A stretch of DNA of 12,086 nt from Bacillaceae bacterium. Lineage in GTDB: Bacteria; Bacillota; Bacilli; Bacillales; Amphibacillaceae. The DNA is taken from contig JASLIE010000237.1 of NCBI GenBank assembly GCA_030152985.1, forward strand, positions 1 to 12,086. Reading direction: 5' to 3'. The notes below the pieces were generated by a model, which saw only the letters and a list, made by a program, of their open reading frames with translations, did not search any database and was not told where the DNA came from. Positions 6,679-12,086 of the stretch are shown piece after piece. A program made the translations under genes and the position numbers. Each line of letters starts with the position of its first letter. Position 1 is the first letter of the stretch.

Positions 6679-6697
6679 TACCCACAAAATGTGGGTA
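6679..6697 (+). promoter_or_regulatory. Leader hairpin upstream of the major tail protein gene
   Basis: In the 52-base gap between tail terminator and major tail protein genes, TACCCACA (6679-6686) and TGTGGGTA (6690-6697) form a perfect 8-bp stem with an AAA loop. It is followed by GTAAAAAATA rather than a run of T, so it is a poor rho-independent terminator on the + strand. It lies 11 bases before the AGGAG ribosome binding site (6709-6713). A plausible role is protecting the 5' end of a processed transcript for the highly expressed tail tube protein. No convincing promoter boxes were seen beside it. Confidence 0.5.
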
Positions 6698-6723
6698 GTA
6701 AAAAATATAGGAGTTGATTTTCA

Positions 6724-7296
6724 ATGGCTAGAAATATGACAACAGTACAACAGAATAATACTATTCGATTTGGTTCAGCTAAATTTGAAGTAGGCGAAAC
6801 AGAAGAAGACTTAATTGATTTAGGAGCTATGAATGGAATTGAGTTTGAAGAGTCTTGGGATGAAATAAATGTTAAGGCTGATAATGCTGGAACAATAATG
6901 GTGGGAATGAATAACCATCAAGCAACAATTCGTGGTGACTTGATGGAAATTAACTTAAAGAACTTAGCTATTCTACGTGGTGGAATTGATAAGATTGAAG
7001 AAGTTAAAGAAGAAGGGGACCAGAAGGCAGCAATCAGATTATTGTCAGGTGGAGTAAGTACGTTTGAGCCAAGAGTCGTCAAGATTACAAACTACAACTC
7101 AGCCAACGAAGAGTTCAGTATCACAATCTTTAAAGCGACAACGAATAGTGGTTTAAATATCACATTCCCTGGAGCTGATGATGAGGACCCAGCATTAACA
7201 CCTATCGAAATGACAGGAACGCTTGATAACAATAGAGATGTTGGCGAACAATTATTTGTAATTGAAGACCAGCAAGGGGTAACACCAACAGTATAA
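6724..7296 (+). CDS. Major tail protein (tail tube subunit)
   Basis: A 190-aa protein in the position of the tail tube subunit, whose stacked hexamers form the non-contractile tail. The sequence fits the phage major tail protein group of Gram-positive siphoviruses: an N-terminal arm (MARNMTTVQQNNTIRFGSAK), then alternating beta strands with EFEESWDEINVKADNAGTI, a TIRGDLMEINLKNLAIL helix region and a C-terminal acidic loop (FPGADDEDPALTPIEMTGTL). ATG 6724 is preceded by AGGAG with a 10-base spacer. There is no C-terminal Ig-like domain. It has its own leader hairpin and is followed by a rho-independent terminator, so it may be expressed above its downstream neighbours, which suits a protein needed in many copies per particle. 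Confidence 0.9.
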   Translation: MARNMTTVQQNNTIRFGSAKFEVGETEEDLIDLGAMNGIEFEESWDEINVKADNAGTIMVGMNNHQATIRGDLMEINLKNLAILRGGIDKIEEVKEEGDQKAAIRLLSGGVSTFEPRVVKITNYNSANEEFSITIFKATTNSGLNITFPGADDEDPALTPIEMTGTLDNNRDVGEQLFVIEDQQGVTPTV

Positions 7297-7317
7297 ATTA
7301 AATATAAAATATGAATT

Positions 7318-7348
7318 AAGCACTCACGAGATGAGTGCTTTTATTTTT
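7318..7348 (+). terminator. Rho-independent terminator after the major tail protein gene
   Basis: AAGCACTCA (7318-7326) and TGAGTGCTT (7332-7340) form a perfect 9-bp stem with a CGAGA loop, followed by TTATTTTT. The shape is that of an intrinsic terminator on the + strand, lying 21 bases after the major tail protein stop. Only about 20 bases separate its end from the next start codon, which leaves no room for a new promoter. The downstream tail genes therefore probably depend on readthrough, making it an attenuator within the late operon. Confidence 0.85.
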
Positions 7349-7369
7349 AAAATAATAGGAGGAATATTC

Positions 7370-7759
7370 ATGAGTAATATTTTAGATTTAGATAAATTAG
7401 TACCAGAAAAAAGAGAAGTAGTTTTAGCGGGTGAGAAAATTGATGTATCGAAGATTCCGTCAAGAGTAACAATGGAAGTGGCTGAAAAAGCAGATTTATT
7501 TTCTAGTGGGAGTGCTGAAAGTTTTCCGGAACTTTTAGAGATGATTGTGAAGATTTGTAAGCCATCAAAAGAGGATATTACACAAGATTGGATTATAGAC
7601 AATACGAGTATGGACCAACTAATAGCATTAATTCAGTTTGTCTTAGAACCTTTACAAGAAAAAGCCGATGAAATGACGGAAGGAAGTCCACAGGGGCAGG
7701 ATCAACAAGAAGTGAAAGGAAAAAACAAGCAAGCCCCAAAAGCAAAAACGCAAAAGTGA
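7370..7759 (+). CDS. Tail assembly chaperone, G-like
   Basis: A 129-aa protein in the position of lambda gpG: between the major tail protein and the tape measure. In that system the chaperone coats the tape measure and recruits tube subunits, and it is absent from the finished tail. The folded part covers about residues 1-100 (LDLDKLVPEKREVVLAG, then ITQDWIIDNTSMDQLIALIQFVLEPLQ). The remainder is a flexible, lysine- and glutamine-rich tail. ATG 7370 follows AGGAGGAA; an in-frame ATG at 7331 lies within the terminator hairpin and is rejected. Two slippery heptamers occur in the tail region, and the -1 frame continues as the T extension. The stop overlaps the nominal GTG of that frame. Confidence 0.85.
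   Translation: MSNILDLDKLVPEKREVVLAGEKIDVSKIPSRVTMEVAEKADLFSSGSAESFPELLEMIVKICKPSKEDITQDWIIDNTSMDQLIALIQFVLEPLQEKADEMTEGSPQGQDQQEVKGKNKQAPKAKTQK
7720..7726 (+). promoter_or_regulatory. Probable -1 ribosomal frameshift site (A AAA AAC)
   Basis: In the frame of the G-like chaperone the codons are gga aaa aac, so 7720-7726 reads A AAA AAC, a classic X XXY YYZ slippery heptamer. A -1 slip here continues into an open frame without stop codons to 8040 and gives a protein of about 223 aa. A second heptamer, C CCA AAA at 7735-7741, is also in register and is the main alternative. Conserved -1 slips between these two genes are established in many siphoviruses (lambda gpG/gpGT). Confidence 0.75.
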
Positions 7760-8040
7760 TAGAGATGGGGCGAGTTTTTGCTCAAATGGGAAGTATGTAC
7801 TCCTGGGCAACGCCTGAGTATTTACTTAACAATATGAGCATTGAACAAATCATGATGTATTACAATTATGGTCTTGAATTTGAGAAACACAAATCTATCA
7901 TACTGATAAATCAACTAGCAATCGGTTTATTAGGTGCAGAAGAACCTAAGAAAAAGAAAAAAGACTATAACCCTAATCCAGATAAAGAAAAGTTTTATGA
8001 GAAGTATGGAGATGTCATTAAAAGAAAAGGGGTGACTTAA
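7726..8040 (+). CDS. T extension of the tail assembly chaperone (made by -1 frameshift)
   Basis: This frame, -1 to the G-like chaperone, is open from 7672 to the TAA at 8038-8040. A slip at 7720-7726 would add about 104 residues, giving a G-T fusion of about 223 aa; in lambda the T part contacts the tape measure while G contacts tube subunits. The first usable starts inside it are GTG 7756 and ATG 7765, and neither has a Shine-Dalgarno, which supports translation as a fusion rather than a separate protein. The visible domain has GRVFAQMGSMYSWATPEYLLNNMS, then a helix IEQIMMYYNYGLEFEKHKS, and a lysine run near the end (PKKKKKDYNP). The stop overlaps the tape measure start as TAATG, as expected for coupling. 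Confidence 0.82.
   Translation, partial: QASPKSKNAKVIEMGRVFAQMGSMYSWATPEYLLNNMSIEQIMMYYNYGLEFEKHKSIILINQLAIGLLGAEEPKKKKKDYNPNPDKEKFYEKYGDVIKRKGVT
7733..7782 (+). promoter_or_regulatory. Possible stimulatory RNA structure (pseudoknot) downstream of the slip site
   Basis: GCCCC (7733-7737) can pair with GGGGC (7767-7771), beginning six bases after the A AAA AAC heptamer, a spacing normal for frameshift stimulators. AGCAAAAAC (7741-7749) can pair with GTTTTTGCT (7774-7782). The two stems interleave, so both together would make a pseudoknot. The 17-base segment 7750-7766 between strands makes it less compact than classical H-type knots, and the second stem is AT-rich. Seen by eye only; folding energy was not computed. 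Confidence 0.4.
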
Positions 8041-10772
8041 TGGCATTATTAGGACAATTAACAGTTGGAATACTCGGTGATATGAGTGGATATAGTAAAG
8101 CTTTATCCGGTGCCCAAAAGGAAACTTTAAAGTTTTCTAAGGGAATGGAAAGAATGGGTAGAGATATAAGTACTATAGGTTATGGATTCCAGGACCTAGG
8201 AAGCAAACTAACAAATAAAATTACTAAGCCAGCGATAATTGCTGGAACAGCAGTATCTGGTTTGGTAGGTACCCTAGGGTTTAAACGTCTTGTGGGAATG
8301 GATAATGCCCAAGCTAAACTTAAAGGTCTTGGTTATGGTGGTAAAGAAGTAGATTCAATCATGCAAGACGTAGAAGGCGCAGTTAAGGGAACAACACATA
8401 CAATGGCTGAAGGTGTTAATGCTGCCGCAGGTGCTTTAGCTGCAGGAGTCGAACAGGGCTCAGAGCTTGAACGATATATTAAATTAGTCGGTGATGCGGC
8501 GATTGGCTCAAATCGGCCAATGGATGAAATGGCTCAGATATTTAACCGTGTACAAGGTTCGGGTAAGTTAATGACAATGGAACTAGACATGATTGAACAC
8601 GGTATGCCTGGTTTTGCTCAGGCGATGGCAGACAATTTAGCCGGAGGATCTCTGAAAACCTTTAAAGAAATGGTTACCAATGGACAAGTAGGTTCGGCGG
8701 AATTTCTTGATGTGATGGAGGATTTCGCTGGTGGAATGTCGGATGCTTATTCTGAAACTTGGGAAGGTATGGCTAAAAACGTATTATCTAATATTGGAAT
8801 TATCGGTGAGGGTTTGCTAGAAGGAATTTTTGAAGATGGTAAAAAAGGCTTAGCAAAATTCTTAGAGATATTAAGAGAATCAGAGGGCTTGAAGACATGG
8901 GCTAAAGAAACAGGTGAAAGTATACGTAATATGGTCCAGGTAATTGTAGAAAAGGTAGCAGACTTTAAATCAAAGTGGGATGGTTTATCCGCACCAATTC
9001 AAAATATAATTAAGAAGTTGGCTATATTCGGCAGTATAGGAGCTGTTGCAATAGGCCCAGTTCTTTTATACTTTGGTAAATTCATTGTGACCATAGGTTC
9101 AGTTGTCACGAAGTTTGGACGATTAGCCGGTGCAGGAGTTCGTTTAGGTGGTGTGATGGGCATACTCACAGGTCCAATAGGAATTGTAATAGGAGTACTT
9201 GCTGCCTTAGTTGGAATCGGTGTCCTTGTATATAAAAACTGGGATACACTTAAAGAAAAAGCTCAAATTGTATTTAGTTCATTCGAACCATTACTTGAAA
9301 CGGTAAAAGGTGCCTTTTCGAGCTTGTTTGATTCAGTTGCACCGATAACAGAAAATCTAAAAGGAATATGGGAAGGTCTCACTCCTATCTTTACTTTTTT
9401 AGCTCAGCTAATAGGGGTTGTTGTAGTACCAGCCTTTGGTCTTTTATTAGGTGTCTTTTCTGGATTGATTGCAGCAATAGGTCCTTTTATAAATGCTATC
9501 TTAAGTTTCTTTAATAGTGTCATCAGTATTGTAAATGTCGTTATATCCTTATTTAAAGGTGACTTTACAGGAGCGATGGAGTACTGGAGCATGGCATCAG
9601 AATCTGCGATTGAATTTGTGAAAAGTTTGTGGGAGTCGGTCGTTGAGTTCTTCTCTACGATTGTTGAAACGATTATAGACTTTTTCCATGGTCTGTATAT
9701 GACCTTGGTAGGTAACTCGATTATTCCAGATATGGTTGAAGAAATCGTCGAATGGTTTACGAACATGGGTGAGTGGCTAATTGATATTGTCACTTTTCTA
9801 GTAGACGGTGTGGTCTTGATTTTCACATCTTTATATAATGGTGTAGCCCTTATTTTCGAAACTTTGCTTGGTGTATTAGTAGATATATGGCAATACATCT
9901 CAAACACTTTTGAAAATGCTGTATCGTTTATTTACGCACTTGTGACTGGTGACTTCGAAGGCATGAAAACTGCTATGAGTAATCAGATGGAAAATGCAAG
10001 AAATTTATTATCTAATATTTGGGATAGAATCAAAGGATTAATAGGTACGAAAGCTAGCCAGATATTAACAGATATCATTAAAAAATTCTTGGATATTAAA
10101 AATAATATGGTTAATAAGATAAATGAAGCAAGAGTTCAAGTGGTTAATAAATTTACTGAAATAGTTTCAGGTGTAAGGAATAAAGCTTCTGAAGTAGTAA
10201 GTACAGTAAAAGATAAATTCAACGATGTTAAATCGAGGATCATTGAACCAATTACTGAAGCCAAAAACAAAGTAAGTGAAATAGTAGGGGACATTAAGGG
10301 TTTCTTTACTAATTTAAAGCTGAAAATACCAACACCAACACTGCCAAAACTTCCTAAGTTCTCTTTAAAAACAAGCTCAAGAAGTATCTTAGGGAAAGAA
10401 ATAACCTACCCTTCTGGATTTGATGTTAAGTGGAACGCATTAGGTGGAGTGTTTAAAAAGCCGACTATTTTCAATACTGCGAATGCTGGACTTCAAGGAG
10501 TAGGTGAAGCAGGAGCAGAAGCTATTATTCCTTTAAAACCTTCTGTGTTAGCCGGAATCGGTAAAGGTATATCAAATGAAATGGGCGATAATAACGTACT
10601 GAGAGCACTATTAAATCAAAATAATTTAACAGAAGAACTTATTAAACGTATCGATGAATTAGAATTCCACATGAGTATGGATTCAAAGGTTGTAGGAAAA
10701 GCTGTTGCAAACACAGTTGACGATGAAATAGGTTCAAAGACTAAGTTAAGTGAGAGGGGGGTTACAACATGA
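8040..10772 (+). CDS. Tail tape measure protein
   Basis: This 910-aa protein sets tail length and leaves with the DNA at infection. By the known rule of about 0.15 nm of tail per residue, the tail would be roughly 135 nm. Residues 1-300 match the TP901-type tape measure region (GAVKGTTHTMAEGVNAAAG, GSGKLMTMELDMIEHGMPGF). Hydrophobic segments lie at about 64-81, 327-356, 374-398 and 450-505, suitable for inserting into the host membrane. The GNSIIPDMV motif, common in Gram-positive tape measures, is at 558-566. A charged helical repeat region spans about 650-765. The conserved C-terminal GEAGAEAIIPL is at 822-832. No peptidase, lysozyme or CHAP domain is visible. ATG 8040 follows GGGGTGA. The stop overlaps the Dit start (ATGA). 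Confidence 0.96.
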   Translation: MALLGQLTVGILGDMSGYSKALSGAQKETLKFSKGMERMGRDISTIGYGFQDLGSKLTNKITKPAIIAGTAVSGLVGTLGFKRLVGMDNAQAKLKGLGYGGKEVDSIMQDVEGAVKGTTHTMAEGVNAAAGALAAGVEQGSELERYIKLVGDAAIGSNRPMDEMAQIFNRVQGSGKLMTMELDMIEHGMPGFAQAMADNLAGGSLKTFKEMVTNGQVGSAEFLDVMEDFAGGMSDAYSETWEGMAKNVLSNIGIIGEGLLEGIFEDGKKGLAKFLEILRESEGLKTWAKETGESIRNMVQVIVEKVADFKSKWDGLSAPIQNIIKKLAIFGSIGAVAIGPVLLYFGKFIVTIGSVVTKFGRLAGAGVRLGGVMGILTGPIGIVIGVLAALVGIGVLVYKNWDTLKEKAQIVFSSFEPLLETVKGAFSSLFDSVAPITENLKGIWEGLTPIFTFLAQLIGVVVVPAFGLLLGVFSGLIAAIGPFINAILSFFNSVISIVNVVISLFKGDFTGAMEYWSMASESAIEFVKSLWESVVEFFSTIVETIIDFFHGLYMTLVGNSIIPDMVEEIVEWFTNMGEWLIDIVTFLVDGVVLIFTSLYNGVALIFETLLGVLVDIWQYISNTFENAVSFIYALVTGDFEGMKTAMSNQMENARNLLSNIWDRIKGLIGTKASQILTDIIKKFLDIKNNMVNKINEARVQVVNKFTEIVSGVRNKASEVVSTVKDKFNDVKSRIIEPITEAKNKVSEIVGDIKGFFTNLKLKIPTPTLPKLPKFSLKTSSRSILGKEITYPSGFDVKWNALGGVFKKPTIFNTANAGLQGVGEAGAEAIIPLKPSVLAGIGKGISNEMGDNNVLRALLNQNNLTEELIKRIDELEFHMSMDSKVVGKAVANTVDDEIGSKTKLSERGVTT

Positions 10773-11488
10773 CTTATACAGGATTTAGTTTTAACGGTAA
10801 GCATAGCTATAAAGATTTAGGATTAACAATTCAACATCGTAAAATAGGTAACCCTTCCAAGATAAAGAATACAGCTAGAGTACCTTATTCAAATCAAATC
10901 TATGATTTTTCAAATATTTATAGTGGGCAAGAATATGATGAGCGTGAAATAGAATACACACTTAATTTAATTTCTCACGACAAAAGTACATTAGACAATT
11001 CTTTTTATATGCAAGAGACTGTTATTTTAAATTGGCTAATGCAAAGTAACAAAAAAGAAGTGTTAAGGGATGATCTAGTTCCTGGTTACTACTTCTTAGC
11101 TGAAGTTGTAGGCGATATAGATACCGACTTTCTCTGGGAATATGGAGAATTAAACGTTAAGTTTAAAGCAGCACCTTTCAAATACTCTGATTTATTAGAG
11201 GGTAACGATTTGTGGGATCCATTTAATTTTGAGCTTGATGTGTTTCAAGATACTGAGTTTAAAGTGTCTGGTAGTAGAAAGATTACTTTGTATAATGTCG
11301 GTAGTAATACAGTTATACCTCAAATCGTTGTAGATAGTCGTATGACGATTAAAACACATTATGCAGATATAACACTTAACCCAGGAACACATGAAGTTGC
11401 TGACATATCTCTGATACCAGGCGAAAATAACTTTACTGTGACAGGTAATGGCCACATTACTTTTAATTTCCGGAAGGAGTTGATTTAA
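10769..11488 (+). CDS. dit: Distal tail protein (Dit)
   Basis: Dit forms the hexameric ring at the tail tip that joins the tube to the host-recognition hub. The N-terminus carries the family signature (GFSFNGKHSYKDLGL, residues 5-19), followed by the beta-rich ring domain with the arm region (VLRDDLVPGYYFLAEVV) and a C-terminal beta sandwich (TLYNVGSNTVIPQIVV ... ITFNFRKELI). At 239 aa this is the minimal form, without the carbohydrate-binding inserts of 'evolved' Dits, so receptor binding probably lies with Tal or a later protein. ATG 10769 overlaps the tape measure stop (ATGA) and follows a run AGGGGGG. The stop overlaps the next start as TAATG. Confidence 0.93.
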   Translation: MTYTGFSFNGKHSYKDLGLTIQHRKIGNPSKIKNTARVPYSNQIYDFSNIYSGQEYDEREIEYTLNLISHDKSTLDNSFYMQETVILNWLMQSNKKEVLRDDLVPGYYFLAEVVGDIDTDFLWEYGELNVKFKAAPFKYSDLLEGNDLWDPFNFELDVFQDTEFKVSGSRKITLYNVGSNTVIPQIVVDSRMTIKTHYADITLNPGTHEVADISLIPGENNFTVTGNGHITFNFRKELI

Positions 11489-12086
11489 TGTATCGAGTCA
11501 CATTGATTAATGATGATGTCGTTACAACAATCCATACTCCTTTTTTAAATGGAGAAAAGTTACTTGAAGGTAGTATTAAGCAAGAAGTTAATGCTATTGA
11601 TAACTTTACGTTTTCTCTACTTCCAGATAACCCAGGATATGATAAAATACGACCTTTGAAGTCGCTAGTTAAAGTATATAATACTAAAACTAATCATTAT
11701 GACTTTGAGGGACGTGCTTTAATGCCCACACAGTCCATGTCAGAAACGGGTGATTTCGGGAAGTCTTTCGTTTGTGAAGGTGAGTTAGCCTACTTAAATG
11801 ACTCTGCACAGCGACATGGCGAGTATCATGACATCACTGTAAAAAGGTTTTTAGAAATCATCATCGACAATCATAATCGAGATGTAAAAGATGATGAGAT
11901 TGATAAAGTTTTTCGAGTAGGTAAAGTAGAGGTAGATAGTAGTTCAGGTACTCTTTACAGGTACCTTGGTTATGAAAGTACACTAGATACAATTAAAGAC
12001 AAGTTAATCGATAGACTCGGTGGAGAGCTGGTCATAAGAAAAGAAAATGGTGTACGTTATCTTGATTATGTTAAATCGAGTGGCCA
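11488..12086 (+). CDS. tal: Tail hub / prophage endopeptidase tail protein (Tal-like), 3' partial
   Basis: The frame opens at ATG 11488, directly after AAGGAGTTGATTT, and runs past the window end (199 codons seen). The product begins MYRVTLINDDVVTTIHTPF and contains the VNAIDNFTFSLLPDNPGYD segment typical of the hub domains of the Prophage_tail (PF06605-like) group. This is the trimeric tip protein next to Dit, structurally related to T4 gp27. Any peptidoglycan-cutting or receptor-binding domain would be C-terminal and outside the window, so enzyme activity cannot be judged. Position after Dit is the expected one. The frame shows no stop or frameshift up to the edge. Confidence 0.9.
   Translation, partial: MYRVTLINDDVVTTIHTPFLNGEKLLEGSIKQEVNAIDNFTFSLLPDNPGYDKIRPLKSLVKVYNTKTNHYDFEGRALMPTQSMSETGDFGKSFVCEGELAYLNDSAQRHGEYHDITVKRFLEIIIDNHNRDVKDDEIDKVFRVGKVEVDSSSGTLYRYLGYESTLDTIKDKLIDRLGGELVIRKENGVRYLDYVKSSG

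Noticed and set aside
7256..7297. TTGTAA and TATAAA boxes near the end of the major tail protein gene as a promoter
   Set aside because: Spacing is about 30 bases, far from the usual 17, and any transcript would meet the terminator at once.
7331..7369. Longer N-terminus for the G-like chaperone from ATG 7331
   Set aside because: That ATG lies in the terminator hairpin with no binding site; ATG 7370 has AGGAGGAA upstream.
9404..9907. 167-aa open frame on the minus strand inside the tape measure gene
   Set aside because: It is the antisense shadow of a hydrophobic, codon-biased region; no binding site or recognisable protein, and the + strand gene is certain.
1..12086. CRISPR arrays, tRNA genes, insertion sequences, attachment sites
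   Set aside because: No direct-repeat array, tRNA-like cloverleaf, transposase or terminal repeats were seen; this is an uninterrupted structural module.

Overview
The window is a continuous piece of the late structural (head and tail morphogenesis) module of a tailed siphovirus-type phage or prophage with an HK97-fold capsid. Every convincing gene is on the + strand. The DNA is AT-rich, the Shine-Dalgarno sequences are strong and purine-rich (GGAGG/GGTGA type), and the genes are tightly packed with ATGA and TAATG junctions. This points to a low-GC Bacillota host, most likely Bacillales. From memory, the capsid protein resembles that of Staphylococcus aureus phages of the phi13/77 (Sa3, Biseptimavirus) type, but no search was possible, so genus is not assigned. 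No integrase, repressor, lysis gene, tRNA, CRISPR array or host gene is present, so phage and prophage cannot be told apart.

Layout: 1-1448 is the large terminase, missing its N-terminus. 1464-2681 is the portal. 2678-3252 is a patch of small unrecognised genes (110 aa, a possible 23-aa membrane peptide, 55 aa) between portal and protease, which are often adjacent in HK97-type modules. 3249-3986 is a ClpP-like prohead protease and 3989-5122 the major capsid protein with its own N-terminal scaffold-like coiled coil. 5135-6671 holds the neck genes: gp6-like connector, a small lysine-rich protein, SPP1 gp16-like head closure, HK97 gp10-like protein and tail terminator. 6724-7296 is the major tail protein, followed by a rho-independent terminator at 7318-7348. 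7370-8040 is the tail assembly chaperone pair, arranged for -1 frameshifting. 8040-10772 is the tape measure, 10769-11488 the distal tail protein, and 11488 to the window end the start of the Tal-like tail hub protein.

Together these genes cut and pump DNA (terminase, portal), build and mature the capsid (protease, MCP), join head to tail (connector, closure, gp10, terminator protein), and build a tail of measured length ending in a host-recognition hub (tail tube, chaperones, tape measure, Dit, Tal). Two expression controls are visible: a terminator right after the most abundant tail protein gene, and a frameshift site setting the ratio of the two chaperone forms.

Most of the window is a recognisable phage module. 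I found no clear undescribed system. The least explained parts are the small-gene patch at 2678-3252 and the possible pseudoknot just downstream of the frameshift site.
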